A stretch of DNA of 64,000 nt from Leptotrichia sp. oral taxon 498 (GTDB lineage Bacteria > Fusobacteriota > Fusobacteriia > Fusobacteriales > Leptotrichiaceae). The stretch spans positions 1,054,001 through 1,118,000 of the forward strand of contig NZ_CP016753.1 in NCBI RefSeq assembly GCF_002240055.1. Reading direction: 5' to 3'. A model generated the notes under the pieces. That model ran no database searches and was not told the origin of the DNA. It saw nothing but the letters and a program-made list of their open reading frames with translations. This document shows, one piece after another, positions 33,560 through 42,597 of this stretch. Position 1 is the first letter of the stretch; every line of letters begins with the position of its first letter. A program made the position numbers and the translations under genes.

Positions 33560-33832
33560 ATGAAGAAATTATTATTAGGAATTGCAATTTTAGGATTATT
33601 AGGAAGTTGCGCAAGTTGGGAAGATAGTCAAAAAGATATCGAAAGTAATACAAGTGGATTAAAAAGAATTGTTAGAGTTTATACTTTAGATGGGAAACTT
33701 TTGAAAGAGTATAAGGGGATGATTAGAATAAGAAGTTCAGAAGAAAGCGATAGAATATCATTAAATTTAATAAGTGAGAATAATCGCAGAGTTACAATTG
33801 ATAATGCAATCGTGATAACAGAGGAGGAATAA
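33560..33832 (+). CDS. Phage-encoded lipoprotein, 90 aa
   Basis: Signal peptide with lipobox LLGSC (Cys at residue 17), then a beta-rich domain (KRIVRVYTLDGKLLKEYKG, ISLNLISENNRRVTIDNAIV). Lipoproteins made by prophages often block infection or act in lysis. Close to the packaging genes, so it may be a moron. Confidence 0.75.
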   Translation: MKKLLLGIAILGLLGSCASWEDSQKDIESNTSGLKRIVRVYTLDGKLLKEYKGMIRIRSSEESDRISLNLISENNRRVTIDNAIVITEEE

Positions 33833-34054
33833 ATGGGAATAATAATGAGAATGATAAACGGACTGATTACAGTAACAGCCACTTTAGTGCTGTTAAAATA
33901 CATTTGTGAATTAGTTATTGTATATAAAAACAAGGCAAAGAGATTCAGATTCAACATAAGCAATGTAATAATATTTTTAGTTGCTACAATAATAAATTTG
34001 TTTGTGATTTATGGATTGATTTGGATTATAAAGTTTTTTGCGATTAGAGTGTGA
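33833..34054 (+). CDS. Small phage membrane protein, 73 aa
   Basis: Two membrane segments (LITVTATLVLLKYICELVIV and VIIFLVATIINLFVIYGLIW) separated by a basic loop. It begins directly after the lipoprotein gene, so a paired envelope function is plausible. Confidence 0.65.
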   Translation: MGIIMRMINGLITVTATLVLLKYICELVIVYKNKAKRFRFNISNVIIFLVATIINLFVIYGLIWIIKFFAIRV

Positions 34055-34101
34055 AAAAGGTTGCAAATACATAAAAAATAAGGTATAATTAGGAGGTAAA
34101 A

Positions 34102-34293
34102 TTGAACAAAAAAAAAGAACTTACACAAGAGGATATTAATGAGCTTTTAAAGGATAAAGAAGTTTTGTATTTTTTGCAAGATTTAAAAACAGCAAAAACT
34201 TTTGAGGATAATATCAAAATTACTTTATACATAAAAAAAGGTGAAATAAAAGATAAAGAATACAAAACAAAAAAATATCATAGGGGCAAATAA
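34102..34293 (+). CDS. Small phage protein, 63 aa (TTG start)
   Basis: Starts TTG with GGAGG 7 bases upstream. Helical N-terminal half (LTQEDINELLKDKEVLYFL) and a basic end. Its TATAAT lies about 20 bases upstream. Followed by a terminator. Confidence 0.58.
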   Translation: MNKKKELTQEDINELLKDKEVLYFLQDLKTAKTFEDNIKITLYIKKGEIKDKEYKTKKYHRGK

Positions 34294-34305
34294 ACCTCGG
34301 ATGAG

Positions 34306-34361
34306 TGAGCCGCTGAATAGATAGATTAGAAATAGTCTATTTGTTTAGTGGCTCTTTTTTT
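34306..34361 (+). terminator. Large hairpin terminator
   Basis: Stem GAGCCGCT / AGTGGCTC with an inner stem (AATAGATAGATTA / TAGTCTATTTG-like) and a T7 run. Confidence 0.8.
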
Positions 34362-34389
34362 GTCTAAGAATCAAAGAAAGGGATAACAA

Positions 34390-34689
34390 ATGTTAATTAT
34401 ATTATTGATTGCAAGTTTTGTTATTAATATAGCAGTAATATTAATACTATTTCAAATTATTTGTTATGGGACAAAAAAATACATAAAAGAAAGAATCGAA
34501 AGAAATTTGGAACTCTTGGACAAATTAGAAGAGATTGAAAAAGATATAGATAACAAGATAGATGGATTAAAGATAATGATATATAACAGATATCTTGATA
34601 GATGTAGAGTAGGAATGAAGAAACAGAGAGAAGAAGACAAAGGATTAAGAGATAAGCTAACAGAAATAGAGAGCAAATGTTCAAAATAG
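34390..34689 (+). CDS. Membrane-anchored coiled-coil protein, 99 aa
   Basis: N-terminal membrane segment (LIILLIASFVINIAVILILF), then a charged coiled coil (LELLDKLEEIEKDIDNKIDG). This plan occurs in phage spanin-like or structural proteins, but the position just upstream of the terminase differs from the lysis cluster. Function unknown. Confidence 0.6.
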   Translation: MLIILLIASFVINIAVILILFQIICYGTKKYIKERIERNLELLDKLEEIEKDIDNKIDGLKIMIYNRYLDRCRVGMKKQREEDKGLRDKLTEIESKCSK

Positions 34690-34744
34690 TGAGCATATCA
34701 AGTAAATATTAAAGTGGAAATAAAGAAAAAATAAAATTTTGATT

Positions 34745-34850
34745 AAAAAGGTACTTCTGAGAGGTCAAAAAAGAGCGAACGGGTTCGAAGCCCCAAAAAA
34801 AATATGTATGATGCCTTTTTTAAGTTTTAGTTCCGTTCCGAAATGGAGGT
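34745..34850 (+). other. Candidate cos/packaging site upstream of the terminase genes
   Basis: Unusually structured sequence for the region: GGTACTTCTGAGAGG, then GGGTTCGAAGCCC (a perfect small hairpin), A8, and TTCCGTTCCG. It is not convincingly coding. In lambda-type phages cos lies just upstream of the small terminase gene, so this is the expected place. Confidence 0.45.
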
Positions 34851-34853
34851 GTT

Positions 34854-35426
34854 ATGTTAGTAAAAGAGAATCAGATAATAAAGGCAAACGAGTTAGCAAA
34901 ATTGCTAGGTATAACAGATAGACACCTCCGCAATTTAGCTAGTGAAGGAATAATAAAAAAAACGGAAAAAGGCAAGTATCTATTTTGGGAAAATGTACTT
35001 GGATATATTGAGTATATTGAATCTAAAAATGATGTGGATTTGAATTTGAAAGATGAAAAGATTAAGGAAGAGATAAAACGAATAAAAAAAGATGTTGAAC
35101 TAAAAGACTTAAAAATTAAGGAAACTAAAAATCAATTACATTTAGCGTCAATTGTAGAAAAAGTAATGACTGATATGCTTATGAACATTAAAGGAAAGCT
35201 GCTTTCTATATCTAGCAAGGTAGCACCAGCAGTTATTGCTTCGGATAATCTTGGGGAAATTCAGGATGTTATTCAAGATGAAATATTCGAGGTTTTGGAA
35301 GAACTCAGTGAGTACGATCCAGAAATGTTTAAAAATAATAAAATTTTTGTGGAAAATGAGGAAGATATGGAAGTGAAAGTTGAAAGTGAAAAAAGAATTA
35401 GAGGAAGACCTAAAAAGAACAGTTAA
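34854..35426 (+). CDS. Terminase small subunit (Nu1-like)
   Basis: 190 aa. N-terminal winged helix (IKANELAKLLGITDRHLRNLASEGIIKK) that recognises the cos site, then a coiled coil and a C-terminal part ending GRPKKNS that joins the large subunit. GGAGG precedes the ATG, and its end overlaps the large-subunit gene by 47 bases, as in lambda. Confidence 0.85.
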   Translation: MLVKENQIIKANELAKLLGITDRHLRNLASEGIIKKTEKGKYLFWENVLGYIEYIESKNDVDLNLKDEKIKEEIKRIKKDVELKDLKIKETKNQLHLASIVEKVMTDMLMNIKGKLLSISSKVAPAVIASDNLGEIQDVIQDEIFEVLEELSEYDPEMFKNNKIFVENEEDMEVKVESEKRIRGRPKKNS

Positions 35427-37236
35427 ATTATTTAAAAAAATTGCTTTGGTTTTAAAGCCACCGCCAAAATTAACAATTGATACTTGGGCGGATATGTACA
35501 GAGTTTTATCAACTAAAAGTTCAGCGATTCCGGGAAAATGGAAAACTGACAGAGTGCCATTTCAAAGAGAAGTAATGAGGGCAATTTCTGATAAAAATAC
35601 AGAAAAAGTTGTGATGATGTATGGGGCTCAGCTATCAAAAACAGAAATTCTTATGAATACAGTTGGATATTTTATGGACTACGAACCTTCTCCGATTATG
35701 TTTTTAATGCCCACGAAAGATATGGCAGCTGATTTTTCAACAACAAGGCTTAATGACATGATTCAATCGACACCACAACTTAGGAGCAAAGTTATCGAAA
35801 GTACTGATGCCAGGGATACAAAAAGGCAAAAAGAATTTTCAGGCGGATACATTGTTTTAACTGGGAGTAATTCAGCTTCAGAATTAGCAAGTAGACCAAT
35901 TAGAATTTTATTAGCAGATGAAATTGACCGTTTCCCTCGAAGTGCTAAAAAAGATGGAGACCCATTGAATTTGGCGATTGAAAGGGTAAAAACTTGGCCA
36001 AACAGTAAAATAGTTTTGACAAGCACACCAACTATCAAAGGTGGGAGCAGGATAGAACTTGAATACGAGAATAGCTCAAAAGACGAGTATTATATTCCTT
36101 GTCCAAAATGTGGAGAGATGCAAACTTTGAAATGGGGAAATATCGTTTTTGAAGATGTGTCACATAAATGTGAGAAATGTATGGAAACTTCAACAGAGTA
36201 CGAGTGGAAACGAAACCTTATTAAAGGTGAATGGAGAAGTACCAATCCTGATGTAGACCCACATATTTCAAGAGGGTTTCATGTATCAGAGTTATATAGC
36301 CCGTTCACCAAATGGGCTAGTATGATTCGTAAATTTAGAGCAGCAAAAGGCGACGAGCAATTAATGAAAGTATTTGTCAATACAGCTCTTGGGGAATGCT
36401 GGGAAGAAAAAGTTGAAAGATTTGATTTTGAAAAAATACAAGCGAGAGCTGAGGATTATGGAGAATATATAAACGAAGAAGATGGTACGATAAATGATAT
36501 TGAAATACCTGATAAAGTTACTGTATTAACTGCTGGAGTGGATGTTCAAGATAATAGGCTTGAAGTTGAAATTGTTGGATGGGGACCAGGAGAAGAAAGC
36601 TGGGGGATTTATTATAAAGTGATTATGGGAAATCCTGCGTTGCCGTATGTGTGGAATACGTTGGATGAATTTCTTATGAGAGATTTTGAATATCAGAATG
36701 GAGAGAAAATAAGAGTTGCTTGTACTTGTATTGATACAGGTGGACATCATACTGACGATGTTTACAGGTATGTAAAAGCAAGAGAACAGTTGAATATTTT
36801 TGGAATAAAAGGAAGTGGAGAAGCTGGAAGACCTCTTATTTCACGACCTAGTAAAAATAATAAAGGAGGAATCTCTTTATTTGTGTTGGGAGTTAATACT
36901 GGAAAGGATACTATAATGAGCAATCTTAAAGTAACAGAACCAGGAGCTAAATATATGCACTATCCAAATGATCCTAAGCGTGGATATGATGAAGTTTACT
37001 TCAAAGGGCTTACTTCTGAAATAAAAGTTGTTACTTTTAGCAAGGGACAAGCTAAAATTGAGTGGAAAACAATTGGAGACAAAAGAAATGAGCCTTTGGA
37101 CATTCGGAATTATGCACAAGCGGCATTAAGAATAGCAAACCCCAACTTAAATATACGGTATTCAACGGATGTACTTAATAGTTTTAGGACACAACAAAGA
37201 AATAGCGGCAGGCGAATAATTCGTAGCGGAATATAG
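35380..37236 (+). CDS. Terminase large subunit, lambda gpA family
   Basis: 618 aa. The motor ATPase (about 60-230) includes PFQREVMRA, a GAQLSKTE Walker A-like loop, and LLADEIDRF as Walker B; a zinc-like CPKCGE ... CEKC insert (about 246-267) and the nuclease domain (TAGVDVQDNRLEVEIVGWG, about 385-405) follow. It packages DNA and cuts cos. I take the TTG at 35380; a GTG at 35386 is possible. Confidence 0.93.
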   Translation: MKVKKELEEDLKRTVKLFKKIALVLKPPPKLTIDTWADMYRVLSTKSSAIPGKWKTDRVPFQREVMRAISDKNTEKVVMMYGAQLSKTEILMNTVGYFMDYEPSPIMFLMPTKDMAADFSTTRLNDMIQSTPQLRSKVIESTDARDTKRQKEFSGGYIVLTGSNSASELASRPIRILLADEIDRFPRSAKKDGDPLNLAIERVKTWPNSKIVLTSTPTIKGGSRIELEYENSSKDEYYIPCPKCGEMQTLKWGNIVFEDVSHKCEKCMETSTEYEWKRNLIKGEWRSTNPDVDPHISRGFHVSELYSPFTKWASMIRKFRAAKGDEQLMKVFVNTALGECWEEKVERFDFEKIQARAEDYGEYINEEDGTINDIEIPDKVTVLTAGVDVQDNRLEVEIVGWGPGEESWGIYYKVIMGNPALPYVWNTLDEFLMRDFEYQNGEKIRVACTCIDTGGHHTDDVYRYVKAREQLNIFGIKGSGEAGRPLISRPSKNNKGGISLFVLGVNTGKDTIMSNLKVTEPGAKYMHYPNDPKRGYDEVYFKGLTSEIKVVTFSKGQAKIEWKTIGDKRNEPLDIRNYAQAALRIANPNLNIRYSTDVLNSFRTQQRNSGRRIIRSGI

Positions 37237-37246
37237 GGAGGTAAAA

Positions 37247-37468
37247 ATGTATAGTATAGAAACTTGCAAAGAAATGATAAATTCATATATTGAGGCTGAA
37301 AAGGCTGTATTGTTAGGACAGAGCTATAAAATTGGAAGTAGAGAACTGACGAGAGCAGATTTAACTGAAATTATAAAAGCTAGACAATTATGGGAGCATA
37401 ATTTAACACTTGCACAAAACAGTGGACGGCGTACACAGTCTGTACAGGTTATAATAAGAGATTTGTAA
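37247..37468 (+). CDS. Head-tail joining protein, gpW-like (DUF6148)
   Basis: 73 aa: a helical start (IETCKEMINSYIEAEKAVLLGQ) then SRELTRADLTEIIKARQLWE. Common between terminase and portal genes in gpA-type phages. Joins the head to the connector. Confidence 0.8.
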   Translation: MYSIETCKEMINSYIEAEKAVLLGQSYKIGSRELTRADLTEIIKARQLWEHNLTLAQNSGRRTQSVQVIIRDL

Positions 37469-37488
37469 TAGTTAGGAGGTGGAAATGA

Positions 37489-39066
37489 TTGAATTTATTT
37501 GATAAGGCAGTAGGAGTATTTAATCCAGAAAAAGCATTAAAAATGGTTGGAGCAAGAGAAAAGCTAAAGCTGTTTAACCAAAATCAAAAAATAATGAATA
37601 AAGGTTATGGAGAACACGGGGCAAGTACCCGTAAAAAATCTTTGAGAGGATGGTTTGCTTCTCTAGGTGGAGTAAAGAATGATATTTATAACTACCGTGA
37701 AAAACTTGTGGCTCGTTCCAGAGATTTGTATATGGGAGCACCTTTGGCAAATGGAGCATTGAATACAATGAAAATGAATGCTGTTGGTTCAGGGCTAAAA
37801 TTAAAGTCAAGTATTGATTCAGATATTATAGATTTATCTGAAAATGAAATAGAAGTGTTAGAAACAAAAATTGAAAAAGAATTTAATTTGTGGAGCAATT
37901 CTAAAATAGATCAAACAGGTTTGCTTAATTTTTATGAAATTCAAGATTTAGTTTTTTTGACAACGTTGTTAAATGGAGAATGTTTTATTCATTTGAATTA
38001 TTTTGAAACTCCAGAAAATCCGTATAGCTTGAAATTATCCATAATTGAGCCTGATAGAGTAAATACTCCAAGCAATAAAATGAGCGACACTTCTATTGTT
38101 CAGGGAGTACAATTGGACAAAAATGGGCGTGTTAACGGTTATTATATTCAAGAGCATAATCCAAATGATGAAATCAGAGGCATGAATCAGTATAAATATG
38201 TAAAAATGTATGGAAACGAAAATCAGTTAAATATAATTCATTTGACAACTGCGGAGCGTCCAGGACAGGTGAGGGGTGTACCGATATTAGCTCCTGTAAT
38301 GGAAAGCTTGAAACAGCTCGACAGATACACGAATGCAGAATTAACGAGTGCAATCATCAGCAGTATGTTTACAATTTTTATTGAATCAGCTGATATACCT
38401 CAAACAAATCCAGGGGATTTATCGAACGTCGGACAAAAAGATGCCATAGCAAATGAAGAATCTGGAACGCTGGAACTTTCAAGCGGTGCAATAGTATCTC
38501 TTAACAAAGGCGAAAAAGCGACATCAGTGAATCCAGCAAGACCTAATGCACAATTTGACCCATTTATGACAGCTATAATACGGCAAATTGGAAGCAGCTT
38601 GGGCATTCCTTATGAACTTATGATAATGCACTTTACAAGCAGTTATTCGGCGAGTAGAGCAGCTTTATTAGAAGCGTGGAAGACTTTTAGAAAAAAGCGT
38701 GAATGGTTTGCAAAAAATTTTTGTCAACTTATTTATGAAGAGTGGCTAAGAGAGGCTGTTTTGCTTGGAAGAATAGAAATAAAAGATTTTGAAAATGACA
38801 TTTTGATTAGAAAAGCATACAGTAATGCAATTTGGAGTGGAACTTCACAAGGACAGTTAGATCCTATAAAAGAGGTTAATGCGGCAATTTTGAGAATAAA
38901 TGCTGGGTTATCAACGAGAAGCCGTGAAACTATTGAATTAAATGGGGGAGATTTTGAACAAAATATAAAAATATTGGCAAAAGAACAAAAAATAGCAAAT
39001 GAGAAAGGAGTGATTTTGGATGGGACAATCTATACCGAACCACCAAACGATGAACCAGAGGAATAA
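37489..39066 (+). CDS. Phage portal protein, lambda gpB family
   Basis: 525 aa. Forms the dodecameric DNA port. Family features include RDLYMGAPLANGALNTMKMN (about 75-95), TTAERPGQVRGVP and SYSASRAALLEAW. The TTG start follows AGGAGGTGG. The 3' end overlaps the protease gene by 47 bases. Confidence 0.93.
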   Translation: MNLFDKAVGVFNPEKALKMVGAREKLKLFNQNQKIMNKGYGEHGASTRKKSLRGWFASLGGVKNDIYNYREKLVARSRDLYMGAPLANGALNTMKMNAVGSGLKLKSSIDSDIIDLSENEIEVLETKIEKEFNLWSNSKIDQTGLLNFYEIQDLVFLTTLLNGECFIHLNYFETPENPYSLKLSIIEPDRVNTPSNKMSDTSIVQGVQLDKNGRVNGYYIQEHNPNDEIRGMNQYKYVKMYGNENQLNIIHLTTAERPGQVRGVPILAPVMESLKQLDRYTNAELTSAIISSMFTIFIESADIPQTNPGDLSNVGQKDAIANEESGTLELSSGAIVSLNKGEKATSVNPARPNAQFDPFMTAIIRQIGSSLGIPYELMIMHFTSSYSASRAALLEAWKTFRKKREWFAKNFCQLIYEEWLREAVLLGRIEIKDFENDILIRKAYSNAIWSGTSQGQLDPIKEVNAAILRINAGLSTRSRETIELNGGDFEQNIKILAKEQKIANEKGVILDGTIYTEPPNDEPEE

Positions 39067-40069
39067 AACTATATGGAATTTAGTCAAAAATGATGATAAA
39101 AGTGCTGAATTAATGCTTTATGGAGATATAGCTGAAAGTTTTTGGGGAGATACGGTAAGTGCTAAAGAAGTAACGGAATATTTGGCTGGCTTAGATGTAG
39201 AAAATATTGACGTTTATATTAATTCAAACGGTGGAGTAGTTGACACTGCTATTGCAATTAGTAACGCTTTGAGAAGACACAAAGCTAAAGTAACTGTAAA
39301 TATTGACGGTATCGCAGCAAGTGCAGCCACTTTAATCACCTGTGCTGGAGATACAGTTAGAATGCCTAAAAATGCTTTGTTTATGATACACAATCCCTCA
39401 ACAATTGCAATGGGGGATTCAGAAGAGATGAGGAAACAGGCAGATGTACTTGAGAAATACAAAAATTCAATAACAGAAACCTATTTGCAAAAGGTTAATA
39501 TTGATAAAGAGAAATTATCAGAATTAATGGACAACGAAACTTGGTTAAACGCCGAAGAAGCATTGGAATATGGATTTATTGACGAAATAACCGAAAACAC
39601 AGATATTCAAGTAGTTGAAAATAAGGTTATTTCTAATAATATGGTATTTAATATGGCGGAATTTAAAAACTTTAATGTTGATAAAAATATAAAAAATAAT
39701 GGAAAAGGAAGTGGAAAAATGACAAAAGATGAAATAAAAGCACAATTTCCTGACATTTATGCCGAAATTGTAAATGAAGGAAAAAAAATTGGAGTAAAGG
39801 AAGAAAGAACAAGGATACAGGAAATTGAGAATTTAGGATATAACCACGAAGTAGTTGATAAAGCTAAATTTGAAGAGCCTAAAAATGCTAGAGATTTAGC
39901 ATTGGAAATTGTAAGTTTAATGAAACAGGAAAATCAAAATAAACTTAACAGAATACAAGATGAAGGGAAACCACTTAACAATACGCCAAAAGGTAATGAT
40001 GATGGGGTTAATGATGAGCAAAAAGCAGCAAATAAAATTTTAGCATTTTTTAAGAAAGGTGGTAAATAA
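39020..40069 (+). CDS. ClpP-like head maturation protease, lambda gpC type
   Basis: 349 aa. SppA/ClpP fold: INSNGG (about 72-77), catalytic Ser in GIAASAATLI (about 95-104), His in MIHNPS (about 122), and an Asp downstream. The C-terminal third (about 235-349) is a separate scaffold-like helical part that also has its own start at 39719. Cleaves scaffold and portal during head assembly. Confidence 0.9.
   Translation: MGQSIPNHQTMNQRNKTIWNLVKNDDKSAELMLYGDIAESFWGDTVSAKEVTEYLAGLDVENIDVYINSNGGVVDTAIAISNALRRHKAKVTVNIDGIAASAATLITCAGDTVRMPKNALFMIHNPSTIAMGDSEEMRKQADVLEKYKNSITETYLQKVNIDKEKLSELMDNETWLNAEEALEYGFIDEITENTDIQVVENKVISNNMVFNMAEFKNFNVDKNIKNNGKGSGKMTKDEIKAQFPDIYAEIVNEGKKIGVKEERTRIQEIENLGYNHEVVDKAKFEEPKNARDLALEIVSLMKQENQNKLNRIQDEGKPLNNTPKGNDDGVNDEQKAANKILAFFKKGGK
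39719..40069 (+). CDS. Nested scaffold protein (internal start within the protease gene)
   Basis: In frame with the protease, ATG 39719 follows GGAAGTGG, a good ribosome site. The resulting 116 aa (MTKDEIKAQFPDIYAEIV...) is helical with a Lys-rich end, like lambda Nu3 nested in gpC. It would direct capsid assembly and be removed by the protease. No experiment supports it here. Confidence 0.6.
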   Translation: MTKDEIKAQFPDIYAEIVNEGKKIGVKEERTRIQEIENLGYNHEVVDKAKFEEPKNARDLALEIVSLMKQENQNKLNRIQDEGKPLNNTPKGNDDGVNDEQKAANKILAFFKKGGK

Positions 40070-40071
40070 AT

Positions 40072-40401
40072 ATGAAATATGATTATACAAATGAGTCAGA
40101 TCATTTGATTGTTGGCAAAAAAGAGCTAGTTGTAGTGGAGCTTATTTTACAGGTTGGAAAAACTGTAAAAAGAGGGGATATTGTGGATAAAGATGGTGCA
40201 ATAATAACTGATACTGGAAAAGTGTTTGGAATTGTTACAAGAGATGCCGATGCAACTGGAGCTACTACGAAAACAACTGTTTATACTGAAGGAGAATTTA
40301 ATATTGAAAAAGTAAACTTCGGTACAGCGACAAAAGAAAAAGTAATTGAGTTATGCAGCGACAGAAATATTTATTTAAGAACATTAGGAGGTAAGGAATA
40401 A
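40072..40401 (+). CDS. Head decoration protein, gpD-like
   Basis: 109 aa beta-rich (ELVVVELILQVGKTVKRGDIV, GKVFGIVTRDADATGATTKTTVYTEG split across strands). Stabilises the head by binding capsid trimers. Two bases after the protease gene. Confidence 0.82.
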   Translation: MKYDYTNESDHLIVGKKELVVVELILQVGKTVKRGDIVDKDGAIITDTGKVFGIVTRDADATGATTKTTVYTEGEFNIEKVNFGTATKEKVIELCSDRNIYLRTLGGKE

Positions 40402-40403
40402 CA

Positions 40404-41444
40404 ATGAGCATGAATTTAGATTTGAGTTTAAGAACATTATTTTTAGTAACAGAGGCAATGCCGAGACCAAGAACATTTTTATTTGATACGTTTTTTGGAA
40501 ACAGAGAAAATTTGGATACTGAAACAGTAACTATTGAATTTAAAAATGGTAGAAGATTGATGGCTCCATTTGTCGATAGATATGTTGACGGAGAGGAAAT
40601 GCCAAAAGATACATTTTCAGGAAAAACATTCAAACCGTATGCAGTGGCTCCTAAAAAGACGTTTCATGCAGATGAACTGACCTTTGAAAGATTGCCAGGA
40701 GAAAATCCGTTTTCACAAAGTGATCCTGATACAAAAAGGCAGAAAAAAATTGCCGAAACTTTGCAGGAACAAAGCGAACAGATTGCAAGACGTTGGGAAG
40801 CGATGGCAGCTGAAACATTATATAAATTACAAACTACAATCGACGGAGAAGGAATATCAGACACAATCAAATATTATGATAACTCTTCTACGGAACATCA
40901 TACAACCGTCGCTTCAACTTGGGACAATGCTAATTCTGACCCAATTAAAGATATAAAGGCTGTATTAAGCGAAATTAATAAAGCTGGAGGAACTAGACCA
41001 GAAGCAATAATTCTTGATCCGTTGGCAGCGGAATTATTTATTAATAATAAAGCTGTACAAAATATGATGAATCTTAGAAATGCTTATTTTGGGGACATAA
41101 GACCTGAAGTTGAGGGTGTAAATGGTGCGAGTTATATTGGTACATTGACCGGATTAGGAATCGATGTTTTTGAATATCAGGAATATTACGATTATGTGGA
41201 TAAAACTACAAAACAAACTAAAACAAAAGCAATTATTCCAGACTATACAGCTTTATTTGCACCGAAAGGCAATTTAGTAAAATTTGGAGCTGTAAGTACA
41301 ATTAATGATGGACTTTTGGAAGGGGATTTAATTCCTAGAACTCACACAAAGGAAGAAAATGATACTATAACAATCCGTACAATGTCAAAACCAGTAACAA
41401 TTCCTTTGAACACAAAATCATTAAAAGTTCTAAAAGTTAAGTAG
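40404..41444 (+). CDS. Major capsid protein, gpE family
   Basis: 346 aa. HK97-fold capsid subunit: FLVTEAMPRPRTFLFDTFF near the start, the family stretch RRLMAPFVDRYVDG, and AAELFINNKAVQNMMNLRN. It lies between decoration and head-completion genes, as in lambda. Confidence 0.92.
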   Translation: MSMNLDLSLRTLFLVTEAMPRPRTFLFDTFFGNRENLDTETVTIEFKNGRRLMAPFVDRYVDGEEMPKDTFSGKTFKPYAVAPKKTFHADELTFERLPGENPFSQSDPDTKRQKKIAETLQEQSEQIARRWEAMAAETLYKLQTTIDGEGISDTIKYYDNSSTEHHTTVASTWDNANSDPIKDIKAVLSEINKAGGTRPEAIILDPLAAELFINNKAVQNMMNLRNAYFGDIRPEVEGVNGASYIGTLTGLGIDVFEYQEYYDYVDKTTKQTKTKAIIPDYTALFAPKGNLVKFGAVSTINDGLLEGDLIPRTHTKEENDTITIRTMSKPVTIPLNTKSLKVLKVK

Positions 41445-41454
41445 GTGATGGTTG

Positions 41455-41673
41455 ATGACAGTGTATATAGTTAAAGAATCGTTTATTTATGGCGGGAAAA
41501 TACAAAATATCGGCGAAGAAGTTCAAATACTGGAAAAAGATGTGATTGAAAATTGTATTGATAGAGGACTGATAGAGAAAAAAGACAATAAAAAAGCAGA
41601 CATAAATGACATTCCTGAAGAAACAGGAGTGTCAGATTCTGAATCTAAATCAGATAAAAATAAGAAAAAGTAG
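41455..41673 (+). CDS. Small head-region protein, 72 aa
   Basis: Starts MTVYIVKESFIYGGKIQNIG; small beta start, then a charged end with many Lys/Asp/Ser (SDSESKSDKNKKK). GGTGATGG precedes the ATG at 41455. Position of lambda FI. Not recognised. Confidence 0.6.
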   Translation: MTVYIVKESFIYGGKIQNIGEEVQILEKDVIENCIDRGLIEKKDNKKADINDIPEETGVSDSESKSDKNKKK

Positions 41674-41682
41674 GCAAAAAGA

Positions 41683-42012
41683 ATGAATTTTAAAGATATT
41701 TTAGAAAATGATATACAAAATGTATTTTTAAGTTCAGAAGAGTTTGGGGAAACACATAATTTGAATGGGACTGATGTTATTTGTGTGACAGATGAGGACA
41801 GTTTTCAAGAAAAAGAAATTAGTGGAAAATTAACAATAGAAAGTGGATTTTACAAGGAAGGGATTACGGTGTTTATTGATAAAAAATATTTGAAGTATAA
41901 ACCTGAGGGTAATATGAGGATAGATTTTGATGATAAAGAATGGATAGTTGCAAACTGCAAGGAAAACTTTGGTATGTATGAACTCGATTTGTATAGATAC
42001 ACTGATTATTAG
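41683..42012 (+). CDS. Head-tail joining protein, FII-like
   Basis: 109 aa beta-rich (LNGTDVICVTDEDSFQE, GFYKEGITVFIDKKYLKY, WIVANCKENFGMYELDLYR). Position between capsid and tail genes, and length, suit FII, which completes the head. Assignment mostly by context. Confidence 0.62.
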   Translation: MNFKDILENDIQNVFLSSEEFGETHNLNGTDVICVTDEDSFQEKEISGKLTIESGFYKEGITVFIDKKYLKYKPEGNMRIDFDDKEWIVANCKENFGMYELDLYRYTDY

Positions 42013-42024
42013 GAGTTGATTTAG

Positions 42025-42597
42025 ATGTTTACAATTCAATTTGATGAAACTTTATTAAGTAATATAGAACAGAAGTTTGAGGAATTTCCAGAAGAAGCGC
42101 ATCGAGGATTTGCACTTGCCATAAATAGAGTTTCAAACATGGCTAAAACTCGAATGATAAGGAATGCGACAAAAACATACACAGTAAAATATGGCGAATT
42201 ATTGAAAAATTTAACTGTCAGAAAGGCTTTTCCACATCAATTGATAGGGCAAATTCATTCGCGTGGAAACTATTTAGGATTAGATAATTTTCAATTAAAT
42301 CCAAGTACTAGGCAAGGGCGAACATCTGTTACAGCAGCTGTGAAATCAGGAAGTGCATTTTCTTTAAATGATAATACATTTATAGCTTATAGAGATGGGC
42401 ATTTGGGAGCATTTGAAAGAACAGGAAGTGGAAGATTGCCAATTCAAAGAAAATATGGACCTTCTGCTCCACAAATGTTGGGACCTACGAATTCTTTGCC
42501 TGATTTGGAAGAATTTATAAATAAAAAAACTGAAGAAAGATTTTTTCATGAACTTTCTAGAATTTTATTAGGAATAGGTGGAAGAAAGAAAATATGA
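42025..42597 (+). CDS. Minor tail protein Z-like
   Basis: 190 aa: FEEFPEEAHRGFALAINRVSN, then TVKYGELLKNLTVRKA, typical of lambda gpZ relatives that join head to tail. It continues with a beta part (GRTSVTAAVKSGSAFSL) and a helical end. Confidence 0.8.
   Translation: MFTIQFDETLLSNIEQKFEEFPEEAHRGFALAINRVSNMAKTRMIRNATKTYTVKYGELLKNLTVRKAFPHQLIGQIHSRGNYLGLDNFQLNPSTRQGRTSVTAAVKSGSAFSLNDNTFIAYRDGHLGAFERTGSGRLPIQRKYGPSAPQMLGPTNSLPDLEEFINKKTEERFFHELSRILLGIGGRKKI

Noticed and set aside
34770-34800. tRNA-like T arm (GGGTTCGAAGCCC)
   Set aside because: No acceptor, anticodon or D arm can be folded around it; a packaging-site hairpin fits better.
34739-34921. Open frame across the candidate cos region
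   Set aside because: It overlaps the small terminase start, has no ribosome site, and its codons do not look like those of neighbouring genes.
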